Notes: generated by a model not told the origin, from the letters alone. DNA of 64,000 nt from Crossiella equi (GCF_017876755.1 NZ_JAGIOO010000001.1:6557786-6621785); one strand, 5' to 3'; shown: positions 35,835 to 46,767, numbered from the stretch's first letter. Program-made: numbers and translations.

Positions 35835-35852
35835 TCGTTATCAGGAGGCTTT

Positions 35853-37933
<2,081 letters not shown>

Positions 37934-37943
37934 TTCTGGACCC

Positions 37944-38384
37944 ATGACCGCACGCAGAGTCGCCTACGTCCTCACCGCCGTGCTCGCGGTGTATCTGGTG
38001 TTGCTGGCCGGCCGGGCCTGGACCCTGATCACCTCGGGCACGGCGGTCGGGTTCGTGTTCGGCTTGGCCATCCTGGTGCTGCCCGTGCTGGGCGCGTGGA
38101 TGGTGCTGGCCGAGCTGCGGTTCGGTGCCCGCACGGAGACGCTGGCGCGGCGGCTGGACGAGGCGGGCGAGCTGCCCGACACCAGCCACCTGCCGCGCAG
38201 GCCGTCCGGCCGGGTGGAGCGGGACGCGGCCGACGAGTGGTTCGCCCAGCGCCAGGCCGAGGTCGAGGCCGCCCCGCAGGACTGGCGGGGCTGGTTCAAG
38301 CTGGCCCAGGCCTACGACCTGGCGGGCGACCGCAAACGCGCCCGGGAGGCCATGCGCCGCGCGATCGACCTGGGCCAGGCCTGA
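37944..38384 (+). CDS. Small membrane protein with TPR-like tail
   Basis: A 146-residue protein: two hydrophobic segments (residues 5-25 and 35-58, ILVLPVLGAWMVLAEL) and a C-terminal region resembling one tetratricopeptide repeat (WRGWFKLAQAYDLAGDRKRAREAMRRAIDLG). Starts 11 bp after dapB, so it is likely co-transcribed with it. TAATTC lies 7 nt before the ATG, a poor match to the leaderless pattern. Function unknown. Confidence 0.8.
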   Translation: MTARRVAYVLTAVLAVYLVLLAGRAWTLITSGTAVGFVFGLAILVLPVLGAWMVLAELRFGARTETLARRLDEAGELPDTSHLPRRPSGRVERDAADEWFAQRQAEVEAAPQDWRGWFKLAQAYDLAGDRKRAREAMRRAIDLGQA

Positions 38385-38497
38385 ACCGGGCCTGAACTGG
38401 GGTAAGGAGCGCGCTACCTGAGCGCCCCTGACCGACTGACGGCCCGCCCGCGGTTGCCACCCGGTCGAGCGGACCACCAGCCGGGTCGAGGCGACCG

Positions 38498-39919
38498 TCA
38501 GCCCCGGGCCGGGGGCACCGGCGCCCCAGGGCAGGAGTCCTCGGCGGTCTTGCCGGTGTTGAAGAACTCGACGGCCTTGGCGGCGCACGGCAGGTCCATG
38601 AGGGAGCCGTGCCGGTCGTCGTCGACGGTCAGCAGCGCACCACCGATCCGCGCGTGCATCTCACGGGCCCAGGCGATCGGGGTGACCTCCTCGGTGGCGT
38701 GCCCGACCAGCTGCAGCGGGCTGGTCCCGCTGGTGAACCGCCACGGCGTCGCGGGCAGCGGCCAGCCCACGCAGCGGTCGTCGTACTTGGGGTACGGCCC
38801 GGCGACCGGCAGGTCCGCCACCAGCGCGAGCCGGTGCTGCCAGATCTCCTCGAAGTCGCGGGTGCTGCCCGAGTCGTTGCACATCACCGAGGTCTGCTGG
38901 AACGGGTTGAAGCCCGAGGCGTCGCCGTCCCAGCCCAGCATCGTCTTCTGCCGCGCGGGGGCGCGGAGCTCGCGGGTGGCGCCGTCGCGCAGCGCGGCCA
39001 GGCGCCGGGCCGACTCGGGCCAGTCGCGGCGGGCCGAGGTGACCAGGTCGTCGAAGACGTCGAGTTCGTGGGTCTGCTTGGCGCGCAGGTCCTTGAGCGC
39101 CTTGTCGACCCCAGGTGCCGTCACGCCGAAGCGGTAGACGTCGTTGTTGCGGGCGAGCCAGGCGGTGAACTCGTGGAAGGTGTTCTCCCGCGCGGTCAGC
39201 TGGCCGCGGTCCATGGCCAGCATGTCCAGGGCGGGCGGCATGACCGAGTCGAGCAGCATCTTGTCGACGTGCTGGTCGAACAGCGTGCGGTACTGCGCGC
39301 CGAGCGCGGTGCCCCAGGAGATGCCGTAGTAGCCGATCTTGTCCTCGCCCAGGGCCTGCCGGATGCGGTCCACGTCGCGCGCGATGGTGGCCGTGGTCAG
39401 GTTGCGGACGAACTCCGGATCGGTCGCCACGCACCGCTGGTGGTTGCGGCCATCCCGCTCGGCGGTGAACCGAGCCTTCTCCTTCGGTGACAGCGACGGG
39501 TCGGGCTGGGTCCAGTCGTCGGCGCAGGCCATCGCGCCGCTGTAGCTGACCCCGCGCGGCGCGAACCCGATGAGGTCGTGGTGCTCGCCGATCCCGGCGG
39601 CCTGGGAACGCAGCACCTCGCCCGGCATGCCCATTCCGGACCCGCCCGGACCGCCGGGGTTGAGCAGCACGACACCGTCCCGGCGGCCGCTCGCCTTGAC
39701 CCGGCTGATCGCGATGCCAAGGGTGCGCCCGTCGGGCTTGGCGTAGTCGACGGGCACGGTCACCATCGCGCACTCGGTGCGTTCGTCCTGTTGCGACCAG
39801 CGGTTGGCGATGTCCTTGCAGAGCCGCCACTCCAGGGGGCTGGCCGCGGCCGTCCCCGGCGCCAGCGGTAACAGCACCAGGCCGACGAGCAGCGGCCGGA
39901 GCAGCTTCGAGATCCTCAT
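38498..39919 (-). CDS. Secreted alpha/beta-hydrolase (TAP-like serine peptidase)
   Basis: A 473-residue exported hydrolase. Signal peptide MRISKLLRPLLVGLVLLP to about residue 26, then an alpha/beta-hydrolase core with LLNPGGPGGSG (oxyanion hole) near 85, the nucleophile motif YYGISWG near 200 and a TAP-like C-terminal domain with ending DDDRHGSLM, the catalytic His. Family members are tripeptidyl aminopeptidases that trim exported proteins. The ATG at 39919 is preferred to the GTG at 39925, with AGGGT upstream. Convergent with dapB's downstream gene. Confidence 0.88.
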   Translation of the reverse strand: MRISKLLRPLLVGLVLLPLAPGTAAASPLEWRLCKDIANRWSQQDERTECAMVTVPVDYAKPDGRTLGIAISRVKASGRRDGVVLLNPGGPGGSGMGMPGEVLRSQAAGIGEHHDLIGFAPRGVSYSGAMACADDWTQPDPSLSPKEKARFTAERDGRNHQRCVATDPEFVRNLTTATIARDVDRIRQALGEDKIGYYGISWGTALGAQYRTLFDQHVDKMLLDSVMPPALDMLAMDRGQLTARENTFHEFTAWLARNNDVYRFGVTAPGVDKALKDLRAKQTHELDVFDDLVTSARRDWPESARRLAALRDGATRELRAPARQKTMLGWDGDASGFNPFQQTSVMCNDSGSTRDFEEIWQHRLALVADLPVAGPYPKYDDRCVGWPLPATPWRFTSGTSPLQLVGHATEEVTPIAWAREMHARIGGALLTVDDDRHGSLMDLPCAAKAVEFFNTGKTAEDSCPGAPVPPARG

Positions 39920-40029
39920 GCGCACACCCTGGCGGCGTGCGGCCCCGTGCTGATCAGCCGATCGGCCAGGCGCCGGGCCCGAACGGCCGGTTCCGGTGGC
40001 GCGGCCCCGGGGTCAGCGCGGCCGGGACG

Positions 40030-40557
40030 TCAGAGCAGCCAGCCGCCCACCAGCGCGGGCGCCGCGGCCAGGGCGGCGAACCGGGCGAAGCGGCCGATCA
40101 GGCAGGCGGAGACGAAGTTCAGCAGCGACACCCGGGCCACGCCCGCGATGACCGCGATGGCGGCGTAGGGCGGCACGCTGGCCGAGGCGCTGAGCAGCAT
40201 CACCGCGTAGGACCAGCCGGGGCGCTGGGCGCACACCTCGCGGAAGCGGTCCACCTTCGGGCCCCAGCCGGTCAGCCACCGGCGCCAGCGGCCGGGTGGC
40301 GGGGACGGGAGGCCGGGGTCTGGGACGGGCTTGGGCTTGCGGCGGAGGAACCGGGGCAGCGTGATGTCGCCGCGCCCGGCGTAGAAGTACAGCAGCTTGC
40401 CGACGACCTGGCCGACCGCCACCACCAGCCCCATCGCCCACCAGGGCAGCTCGGGCTGGGCCAGGACCACGCCCAGTACGTACGCCTCGAGCACGATGAC
40501 CGGGATCAGCGCCGACGCGATGCCCATGCCCAGGCTCAGCGCCAACCACCACAGCAC
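40030..40557 (-). CDS. VTT-domain/YqaA-like membrane protein
   Basis: A 175-residue integral membrane protein with 4-5 helices: MLWWLALSLGMGIASALIPVIVL at the N-terminus, a middle polar loop (PKPVPDPGLPSPPPGR), and YAVMLLSASASVPPYAAIAVIAGVARV, the family's core motif with FVSACLIGRFARFAAL. Belongs to the DedA/VTT-type membrane families, which are proposed lipid scramblases or transporters. The GTG start has GGGGAG upstream. Confidence 0.78.
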   Translation of the reverse strand: MLWWLALSLGMGIASALIPVIVLEAYVLGVVLAQPELPWWAMGLVVAVGQVVGKLLYFYAGRGDITLPRFLRRKPKPVPDPGLPSPPPGRWRRWLTGWGPKVDRFREVCAQRPGWSYAVMLLSASASVPPYAAIAVIAGVARVSLLNFVSACLIGRFARFAALAAAPALVGGWLL

Positions 40558-40615
40558 TCCGCGCTCCCCGCCTTCTGTCGCGACCAGCCTACCGGTGAGC
40601 AGCGGCGATACCGGG

Positions 40616-41176
40616 TCAGTCCACCAGGGCCAAGTCCAGGGAGCCGGTCAGGCGCAGCTCGCGCAGCGGCCGCCCGCCCGCGTCCAGGGTGCGGATCGTG
40701 CCGTCGGTGTCCCAGCCCGCCGAGCGGAAGAACGCCAGCGACGCCTTGTCCGCCTCGGCCACCCAGGTGACCCCGCGCCGGGCGCCCTCGGCCCGCAGCG
40801 CGGCCGCGGCGGTGGCCAGCAACCGGCCACCGTGCCCGCGACGGCCCCAGCGCGGCTCCACCAGCAGCACGCTGACCAGCGCGGTCTCCTCGGCGTCCAC
40901 CGGCAGGGCACCGTCCGCGGCGGTGATCTCCTCGATCGGCGCGCGGCCCGCGGCGCAGAACCCGACCAGCCACTCGCCCTCGGTGGCCACGTAGACCGAG
41001 GCGGGGCCACCGGACACGGCCTCCAGCCAGAGGCGCTCGGCCTCCTCGGTGTCCAGACCGGCGAGCACCTCGGGCGGCAGGATCGCCGCGTAGGCGGTCT
41101 GCCAGGTGACCTGTTGGATGCGGGCGATCTCGGCGGCGTCGGTGGGGAGTGCGGGCCGGACGGCGGCGTCTGCCAT
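40616..41176 (-). CDS. GNAT family N-acetyltransferase
   Basis: A 186-residue acetyltransferase. The acetyl-CoA loop R-R-G-H-G-G (WGRRGHGGRLLATAAAAL) is around residue 115, preceded by the V-x-L-L-V-E-P strand and followed by FFRSAGWDTDG. The acceptor is unknown. The ATG at 41176 is chosen because TAGGTT lies 7 nt upstream and the longer frame from 41251 adds non-family sequence. Confidence 0.85.
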   Translation of the reverse strand: MADAAVRPALPTDAAEIARIQQVTWQTAYAAILPPEVLAGLDTEEAERLWLEAVSGGPASVYVATEGEWLVGFCAAGRAPIEEITAADGALPVDAEETALVSVLLVEPRWGRRGHGGRLLATAAAALRAEGARRGVTWVAEADKASLAFFRSAGWDTDGTIRTLDAGGRPLRELRLTGSLDLALVD

Positions 41177-41183
41177 GCCGCAC

Positions 41184-41189
41184 AACCTA
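41184..41189 (-). promoter_or_regulatory. -10 box for the GNAT gene
   Basis: TAGGTT on the minus strand, 7 nt before the ATG at 41176; leaderless-type spacing. Confidence 0.45.
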
Positions 41190-41240
41190 ACCCGTGCCCT
41201 CCACCGCCCCGCCCACCGGGCACAGGCGTGGCCGGACGCG

Positions 41241-41285
41241 CCGGTAGGCACGCGGTATACCGGCGGTACACCGCGTGCCTACCGG
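41241..41285. other. 45-nt near-perfect palindrome
   Basis: A 16-bp perfect outer stem (41241-41256 with 41270-41285), one A/C mismatch, 4 more pairs and a 3-nt loop. It lies 65 nt upstream of the GNAT start and 187 nt past the S1 peptidase stop. It could be an operator or a far terminator; it is stronger than a random palindrome. Confidence 0.6.
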
Positions 41286-41360
41286 TCAGGGCGGCTGCGG
41301 CGGCGGTACCCACCGGACGCCGATGATCGGGAGTGGCCTGGCTGCCCCGGCACCGTGTTC

Positions 41361-41394
41361 CGCCTGGACGTGCGGGCTCCGCCTGGACGTGCGG
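41361..41394. repeat. Direct repeat, two 15-bp copies
   Basis: CGCCTGGACGTGCGG occurs at 41361-41375 and 41380-41394, with a 19-bp period. It lies in the gap downstream of the S1 peptidase gene. Confidence 0.6.
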
Positions 41395-41454
41395 AGGGGC
41401 GCCGCCCGGCCGTGGCCCGGTGGCGCCCCTCACCCTTCAACTGCCCCCAGTTGA
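41394..41454 (-). terminator. Terminators after the S1 peptidase gene
   Basis: Two hairpins downstream of the minus-strand stop at 41472: TCAACTG/CAGTTGA at 41437-41454 (7-bp stem, 4-nt loop) and GAGGGGCGCC/GGCGCCCCTC at 41394-41431 (10-bp stem). Confidence 0.65.
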
Positions 41455-41471
41455 GTCAGGAGCCAGCTCGC

Positions 41472-42236
41472 TCAGACACCCGCGTAGGAGCGGATCCAGT
41501 CGCGGAACAGCGCGACATTGGTGTACCCGGCCCAGCCGCTGCCAGCGGGCTTGTGGCCGATGGCGCACACGCCGCCCTGGATCATCTGGCCGGTGCGCGG
41601 GCTGCGCACGTACACCGGGCCGCCGGAGTCGCCGCCCGCGATGCTGCCGTTGGTCTGCGTGCACAGCACGCGCGGCGTCGCGGAGGCGCAGTTGGCGTCC
41701 GAGACGCGGCCGTCGGCGTACTTCAGGCGCTCGGGCAGCGGGCCGGACCAGTCGGCCTTCTCCGAGCCCCAGCCGTAGGCGGTGGCGGCCTGGTTGGTGG
41801 CGATGTCGGCGCTGGTGGCCAGCACCGAATAGGTGGTGTTGATGCTGCGGTCCAGCTCGACCAGCGCGATGTCGGCGTTCGGCCAGGCGTAGCTGGGGTG
41901 CTTGATCACCCGGGTGGCGTTGGCGGTGGTGCCGCCGCTGCTGCGGGTCAGCGAGCCCACGCGCACCGAGTAGGTGCCCGCGGCCTCGACGCAGTGCGCC
42001 GCGGTCAGCACCCAGCGCGCCGCGATGATGCTGGAGGTGCAGGTGAAGCCGCCGTTGCGGTGCAGTGCGGAGATCCACGGCCGGGAGCCGCTGACGAACC
42101 CGCCACCGACGATGAGCGGGTCGGCCTCCTGGCTCGGTGCGGGAGCCGCCGCCGCGGCGGGCAGGGCGCCGAGCAGCAGGGAGGCACTCGCCGCGGCGAT
42201 GGCCAGGATGGAACGCAGGGTCTTCTTCCCTCGCAT
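41472..42236 (-). CDS. Secreted trypsin-like S1 serine peptidase
   Basis: A 254-residue exported protease. Signal peptide MRGKKTLRSILAIAAAS to about residue 32, a short propeptide (APAPSQEADPL), then the mature N-terminus IVGGG at 42. The triad is visible as LTAAHC, NADIALVEL and GGDSGGPV; the acid before the Ser loop suggests trypsin-like specificity, though the S1 pocket was not modelled. Six Cys residues fit the disulphide pattern. The ATG at 42236 has GAGGGG 7 nt upstream; the 48-residue longer frame lacks a signal peptide. Confidence 0.93.
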   Translation of the reverse strand: MRGKKTLRSILAIAAASASLLLGALPAAAAAPAPSQEADPLIVGGGFVSGSRPWISALHRNGGFTCTSSIIAARWVLTAAHCVEAAGTYSVRVGSLTRSSGGTTANATRVIKHPSYAWPNADIALVELDRSINTTYSVLATSADIATNQAATAYGWGSEKADWSGPLPERLKYADGRVSDANCASATPRVLCTQTNGSIAGGDSGGPVYVRSPRTGQMIQGGVCAIGHKPAGSGWAGYTNVALFRDWIRSYAGV

Positions 42237-42260
42237 GGTCAAACCCCTCGAATCGGCGAA

Positions 42261-42289
42261 CCGCCCGGCGGATGCAGGGAGCCGGGCGG
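42261..42289. other. Hairpin in the S1 peptidase leader
   Basis: CCGCCCGGC and GCCGGGCGG form a 9-bp stem with an 11-nt loop, 25 nt before the S1 peptidase start. Probably part of its 5' leader, or an operator. Confidence 0.4.
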
Positions 42290-42445
42290 TCCGGAACGGT
42301 GAAACCGCAGGAAGTGTGGTTGGACTCACACTTTCGGGGGCACCCGTCGAAGGGAGGGTCCACGACGAGGTTTTGAACAATCGATGGCGGGGTGCTGCCA
42401 GCCGTTCGATCGGGTGATGTCAGGGGTGCCTGCCATGATCCGCGC

Positions 42446-43669
42446 GTGCAGACCATGAGCCAGGCCGTGGCCCGGCGTACCGCCCTGGCCGCCCAGGGCT
42501 TCGCCGACCCGAGGCCGACCGCCATCCCGACCCGCAGGCACCTGCAGCGCGTGCTCGACCGCACCCAGCTGCTCCAGCTCGACTCGGTCAACGTCGCGGT
42601 CCGCGCACACTACGCGCCCCTGTTCAGCCGCCTCGGCGCCTACCCGGCGGAGCTGTTGGACGAGGCGGCCTGGTCGCACAGCGCGCGCAAGCCCCGGCTG
42701 CTGGTGGAGTACTGGGCGCACGAGGCGAGCGTGGTGCCGGTGGCCGACTGGCCGCTGTTCCGCTGGCGCATGCGCTACTACGAGCAGCGCAAGGGCAACC
42801 ACTGGAAGGCCGCGATGCACACCCCGCACATCGTGGAGGACGTGCTGGCCGCGGTGACGGAGCTGGGCGCGGTCGGCGCGGGCACGCTGGAGAAGGAGCT
42901 CGGCGGGCGCGCCCGGGGCAAGGGCGCCTGGTGGGAGCGCTCCGAGGTGAAGATGGTGTGCGAGTACCTCTTCGCCGTCGGCGGCCTGACCACCGGCGGC
43001 CGTCGCTCCTTCGAGCGCCTGTACGACCTGCCCGAACGCGTGCTGCCGCCGGAGGTGCTGGCCCGGCCGGAGCCGCCGGAGGACGAGGCGCACCGGGAGC
43101 TCATCCGGCGGTCGGCGGTGGCGCTGGGTGTGGCCACCGAGACCGATCTGCGCGACTACTACCGCCTGCCGGTGGCCGGGGCGCGGCGCGCGGTGGCCGA
43201 GCTGGTCGAGGAGGGCGTGCTGGAACCGGTCGAGGTGCTCGGCTGGGGCAAACAGGCCTACCGGCACGTGCAGGCGCGCACCCCGCGCAAGGTCGCCGCG
43301 CGGGCGCTGCTGTGCCCGTTCGACCCGCTGATCTGGGAGCGGGCGCGCACCGAGCGCCTCTTCGACTTCCACTACCGCATCGAGATCTACGTGCCCGAGC
43401 CCAAGCGCGTGTACGGCTACTACGTCTTCCCGTTCCTGCTGGACGAGCGCCTGGCCGCGCGTGTGGACCTCAAGGCCGACCGCGCCGCCGGGGTGCTGCG
43501 GGTGCCGGGGGCGTTCCTGGAGGACGGTCCGGACTCGCCGCCCGCGACGCGCGTGGCGGCCGAGCTGGCCGAGGAGCTCACGCTCATGGCGGGCTGGCTC
43601 GGGCTGGACGAGGTCGTGGTGGGTGGGCGCGGCGACCTGGTCAGGGACCTGGCCGCCGCGCTCCGCTGA
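42446..43669 (+). CDS. YcaQ-type DNA glycosylase (winged helix, HTH_42)
   Basis: A 407-residue protein of the HTH_42 superfamily. YcaQ/AlkX members excise alkylated bases and unhook interstrand crosslinks. The catalytic Q-x-D type motif shows as LLQLDSVNV near residues 43-51, followed by winged-helix domains and FDPLIWERARTERLFDFHY near 290. Length matches E. coli YcaQ. GTG at 42446 or ATG at 42455 are both possible. Predicted role is DNA repair; the protein may also protect against its own or foreign crosslinking agents. Confidence 0.83.
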   Translation: MQTMSQAVARRTALAAQGFADPRPTAIPTRRHLQRVLDRTQLLQLDSVNVAVRAHYAPLFSRLGAYPAELLDEAAWSHSARKPRLLVEYWAHEASVVPVADWPLFRWRMRYYEQRKGNHWKAAMHTPHIVEDVLAAVTELGAVGAGTLEKELGGRARGKGAWWERSEVKMVCEYLFAVGGLTTGGRRSFERLYDLPERVLPPEVLARPEPPEDEAHRELIRRSAVALGVATETDLRDYYRLPVAGARRAVAELVEEGVLEPVEVLGWGKQAYRHVQARTPRKVAARALLCPFDPLIWERARTERLFDFHYRIEIYVPEPKRVYGYYVFPFLLDERLAARVDLKADRAAGVLRVPGAFLEDGPDSPPATRVAAELAEELTLMAGWLGLDEVVVGGRGDLVRDLAAALR

Positions 43670-43708
43670 GTCCCTCGACCGCCACCACCCCCGGGGCGTC
43701 CCACGGGG

Positions 43709-43736
43709 CAGGGGGCGCCCCGAGCCGCGCCCCCTG
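43709..43736. terminator. Bidirectional terminator, convergent genes
   Basis: CAGGGGGCGC and GCGCCCCCTG form a 10-bp stem with an 8-nt loop between the YcaQ-type gene and the DUF4097 gene. A further stem at 43734-43753 overlaps the DUF4097 stop and has an A4 loop. Confidence 0.7.
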
Positions 43737-43749
43737 ACTGAAAAATCGG

Positions 43750-44694
43750 TCAGACCGTGGTCGAGCTGACCACGACGTTGCCGTAGCCGGTGCGGCCGGT
43801 CACGCGCAGCCGCAGGTCGTGCGGACGCTCGTCCCCGCGCACCTCCAGGTCGCTGCGCGCCTGCCCGTAGCTGGACTCCAGGTCGAGCTCGGCGGCCACG
43901 CCCTGGCGGATGCCCACGCGCAGCTCGCCCGAGCCGGTGCGCAGGTCCAGCCTGCCCTCGGCGGCATCGGCGACGGTGAGGTCACCGGTGCCGGTGCGCA
44001 CCCGCACGTCCGCCTGCACCGCACCCAGCCACACGCTGCCCCGGCTCGTGGTCAGCTCGCTGACCCCGCCGACCGAGGAGACCTCCAGGTCGCCGCTGCC
44101 GCTGCGGGCGCGCAGCCCGCCCAGCATGGGCCCCAGTCGCACGCTGCCTGACCCGGCGTTGACCGAGGCGGCGCCGTCGGCGCGGTCCACCGCGATCTGG
44201 CCGGTGCCGGTGTGCACGTCCAAGCGGTTGGCCGAGCCGGTGACCGTGATGTCGCCGGACCCGCTCTGCGCGGTGACGTGAGACAGGCTCGGTGCCCGCA
44301 CCTCGACCTTCACCGGCACCAGGCGCAGCGGCAGGTCCGAGGGCGTGCGCACGCGCAGCTGGCCGCCGCTGTACTCGACCGTGGTGCGGCGCAGCACCTC
44401 GGCACCCGCCTCAGCCGGGCCGCCCGCCTGCTCACCCGCCGGACCGGGGCCCGCCGCACCGCGTGCCAGGCCGCCGCCGAACTGGTCGGAGACCCAGCTG
44501 AACAGGCCGGTCAGGCTCTGGCCCAGGCCGGAGGCCGCGCCCGGCTCGTGGGTCAGGCGCACGTGCACGCCTGGTGCGTCGGACAGGCGCACCTCGATGC
44601 GGCCCGCCCCGATCTCGATCTTCAGCTCCACCGGGCCCTCGGACGCGAACTCCTCGTCGCGCGTGGCCGCGGGCTGCTGGCCGGTCTCGCTCAT
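43750..44694 (-). CDS. DUF4097 beta-strand repeat protein
   Basis: A 314-residue protein built of short beta strands. From about residue 110 onward the sequence repeats a pattern with GSGDITV, GTGQIAV, GSGSVRL, GSGDLEV and GTGDLTV about every 20 residues, typical of a right-handed beta solenoid (DUF4097). No signal peptide is seen, so it may be cytoplasmic or surface-associated in an unusual way. It lies 33 bp after the RHH gene, in the same direction, so the two are likely one operon. Function unknown. Confidence 0.83.
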   Translation of the reverse strand: MSETGQQPAATRDEEFASEGPVELKIEIGAGRIEVRLSDAPGVHVRLTHEPGAASGLGQSLTGLFSWVSDQFGGGLARGAAGPGPAGEQAGGPAEAGAEVLRRTTVEYSGGQLRVRTPSDLPLRLVPVKVEVRAPSLSHVTAQSGSGDITVTGSANRLDVHTGTGQIAVDRADGAASVNAGSGSVRLGPMLGGLRARSGSGDLEVSSVGGVSELTTSRGSVWLGAVQADVRVRTGTGDLTVADAAEGRLDLRTGSGELRVGIRQGVAAELDLESSYGQARSDLEVRGDERPHDLRLRVTGRTGYGNVVVSSTTV

Positions 44695-44727
44695 CTCGTC
44701 TCCACCCCTCCGGCTCGCGTGTCCTGG

Positions 44728-45315
44728 CTAGCCCTGCACCCAGCCGCGCAGGCGGCTGCGCTGGGCGCCGGTCTGGGCATCGGTGCTGCTCTCGCGCTGC
44801 TCCTCCCGGCGCTCCTGACGCCACTCGTGACGTCGCGACCGGTCCCCGCCCATCATCTGGCCCTGCAACGCGCCCTGCACCGCCTGGGAGACCCAGGAGT
44901 TCAGCGACATGCCCTGCTGGTTGGCCGCCTTCTCCGCCTTGCCCTTGAGCTCCTCGAACAGGCGCAGCGTGATGCGGCTGATATCCCCGCCCTCACCCAT
45001 CGGGGAGAACGGCGGCGGGGGCGGCGGGGGCGGGGGCGGCGCCGAATCCGCAGGTCGCGACTGCGCGCGGCTGCCGGACGGCGTGACCACGACCCGCACG
45101 TCCCGGCCGTCCAGCCGGACGTCGACCACCTGCCCGTCCAGGGTGGCGGTGACCTCGGCGGCCAGGTCGGAGAGCGCGTTCATGATGGCCAGGCGCGCGG
45201 CGGGCTCGAGCGCGGCGGCCAGCACGGTCGCGGCGCGGCGGGTCTGCTCGTCCCCGGCCGAGGCGGCCGTGGCGAGGTCCTCCCGCAGTCCGTTGACGTA
45301 CCCCGTGAGATCCAT
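44728..45315 (-). CDS. RHH (HicB-like) protein with Pro linker
   Basis: A 195-residue protein. An Ala-rich helical N-terminus (about 1-60), a short beta region, a run of ten prolines near residue 95, then a ribbon-helix-helix DNA-binding segment (ISRITLRLFEELKGKAEKAA, then SLNSWVSQAV) and a basic, Arg-rich tail. RHH domains of this type are found in HicB/Arc-like regulators. Its partner here is the DUF4097 protein rather than a HicA toxin. Possible roles are autoregulation of the pair. Confidence 0.75.
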   Translation of the reverse strand: MDLTGYVNGLREDLATAASAGDEQTRRAATVLAAALEPAARLAIMNALSDLAAEVTATLDGQVVDVRLDGRDVRVVVTPSGSRAQSRPADSAPPPPPPPPPPFSPMGEGGDISRITLRLFEELKGKAEKAANQQGMSLNSWVSQAVQGALQGQMMGGDRSRRHEWRQERREEQRESSTDAQTGAQRSRLRGWVQG

Positions 45316-45423
45316 GACGCCACAATGCCGTCACTGGTGATGTCAGTCAAGGAAGTCGTGGTGTCGCGAAAGGGCCGGGGTGATGTCACCGGACCCGATT
45401 CGCGGCCGTGACCGGTGCGTATT

Positions 45424-45429
45424 TAGGGT
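45424..45429 (+). promoter_or_regulatory. -10 box for thyX
   Basis: TAGGGT, 7 nt before the GTG at 45437; leaderless-type spacing that settles the start choice. Confidence 0.5.
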
Positions 45430-45436
45430 GTTGGCC

Positions 45437-46189
45437 GTGACTCAGACGGTGCAGCCGAAGGTTCAGCTCATCGGGAAGACGGAGTTCTTCCCACCGGCCG
45501 ACGTGCCGTGGTCCACCGACGCCGACGGCGGTCAGGCGCTCGCCGAGTTCGCCGGACGTGCCTGCTACCAGTCCTGGAGCAAGCCCAACCCGGCCACCGC
45601 CACCAACGCGGGCTACCTCGCCCACATCCTCGAGGTCGGCCACCTGTCCGTGCTCGAGCACGGGTCGGTCAGCTTCTACTTCACCGGCATGTCGCGCTCG
45701 CTCACCCACGAGCTGATCCGGCACCGCCACTTCTCCTACTCGCAGCTCTCGCAGCGCTACGTGCCCGAGCGCGACGCCGCGATGGTCGAGCCCGAGGTCA
45801 TCGCCGAGGACCCCGAGCTGCACAAGATGTTCCTGGCCGCGGCCGAGGCCAGCGTGACCGCCTACAACGAGCTGCTCGCGGGCCTGGAGCGCAAGTTCGC
45901 ACACGTCACCAACGGCACGCTGCGCCGCAAGCAGGCCCGGCAGGCCGCCCGCGCGATCCTGCCCAACGCCACCGAGACCCGCATCGTGGTCACCGGCAAC
46001 TACCGTGCCTGGCGCCACTTCATCGCCATGCGCGCCACCGAGCACGCCGACGTCGAGATCCGCGCGCTGGCCATCGAGTGCCTGCGCCAGCTGCAGAAGG
46101 TCGCCGAGAACGTCTTCCGCGACTTCGAGATCTCCAGCCTCGCCGACGGCACCGAGGTCGCCTCCAGTCCGCTCGTCACCGAGGGCTGA
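45437..46189 (+). CDS. thyX: FAD-dependent thymidylate synthase ThyX
   Basis: A 250-residue enzyme making dTMP from dUMP with FAD, methylene-THF and NADPH. The ThyX motif [13 protein letters not shown] begins at Arg95, followed by Y-V-P. Helical ends [17 protein letters not shown] and [18 protein letters not shown] also match. Upstream candidates at 45380 and 45428 exist, but the GTG at 45437 has TAGGGT 7 nt before it and gives the usual length. It overlaps the next gene's reading frame at the stop. Confidence 0.95.
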   Translation: MTQTVQPKVQLIGKTEFFPPADVPWSTDADGGQALAEFAGRACYQSWSKPNPATATNAGYLAHILEVGHLSVLEHGSVSFYFTGMSRSLTHELIRHRHFSYSQLSQRYVPERDAAMVEPEVIAEDPELHKMFLAAAEASVTAYNELLAGLERKFAHVTNGTLRRKQARQAARAILPNATETRIVVTGNYRAWRHFIAMRATEHADVEIRALAIECLRQLQKVAENVFRDFEISSLADGTEVASSPLVTEG

Positions 46190-46767
46190 CCGTCAACGCG
46201 ACGAGGCTGGACCGCTTCGCCGGGGCTGAGCTGGCCGGATTGGGCCCGCGCATCGAGACGGCCTACGCCGGTGCGTTCGCGGGCCCGCCATACCACTACG
46301 ACCGCGCGCGGGTGAAGCGCGCGCTGACCGGGCTCGCCTTCGCCGCCACCCAGCCGGGGGCCGCCGCCGTGCTGGCGGTGGCTGAGGACGGTGGCGGCGA
46401 GGTGCTCGGCGGGGCCTGGGGCTGGGTCACGCCGAAAGGGCTGCGCGGGCCCGGCACCCCTTACAGCGAGCTGTACTCGATGGTCGTGCGCGCGGTCGGC
46501 GGCCCCGATGTCGCCTACTCGCGGCTGCCCGGCCGGTTCGAGCTGGTCGAGCTGTTCGTGCACCCGGACGCCCAGGGTGGTGGCCTCGGCCGCGCGCTCG
46601 TGACCGCGGTGCTCGGCGGCCGTCCCGGCTGGCTGCTGTCCTGGCCGAGCGCGCACGCGTACGACGTGTACGCGAGGTGGGGCTGGCAGGAGCTCGGGCG
46701 GTTCCGCAACGGGCGCAACACCGCGGTGGCGGTGCTCACCTACGACGAGGAAGCGGGCCACGGGTAA
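46186..46767 (+). CDS. GNAT family N-acetyltransferase (possible CTG start)
   Basis: A GNAT-fold protein of about 193 residues, with the acetyl-CoA loop [19 protein letters not shown] near residue 125 and ending [14 protein letters not shown]. No ATG, GTG or TTG lies near the expected N-terminus: in frame, CTG at 46186 overlaps the thyX stop as CTGA (like a GTGA junction), and the first TTG at 46240 would remove 18 residues that look like family sequence ([12 protein letters not shown]). I therefore use CTG, with low certainty. Acceptor unknown. Confidence 0.65.
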   Translation: MTVNATRLDRFAGAELAGLGPRIETAYAGAFAGPPYHYDRARVKRALTGLAFAATQPGAAAVLAVAEDGGGEVLGGAWGWVTPKGLRGPGTPYSELYSMVVRAVGGPDVAYSRLPGRFELVELFVHPDAQGGGLGRALVTAVLGGRPGWLLSWPSAHAYDVYARWGWQELGRFRNGRNTAVAVLTYDEEAGHG

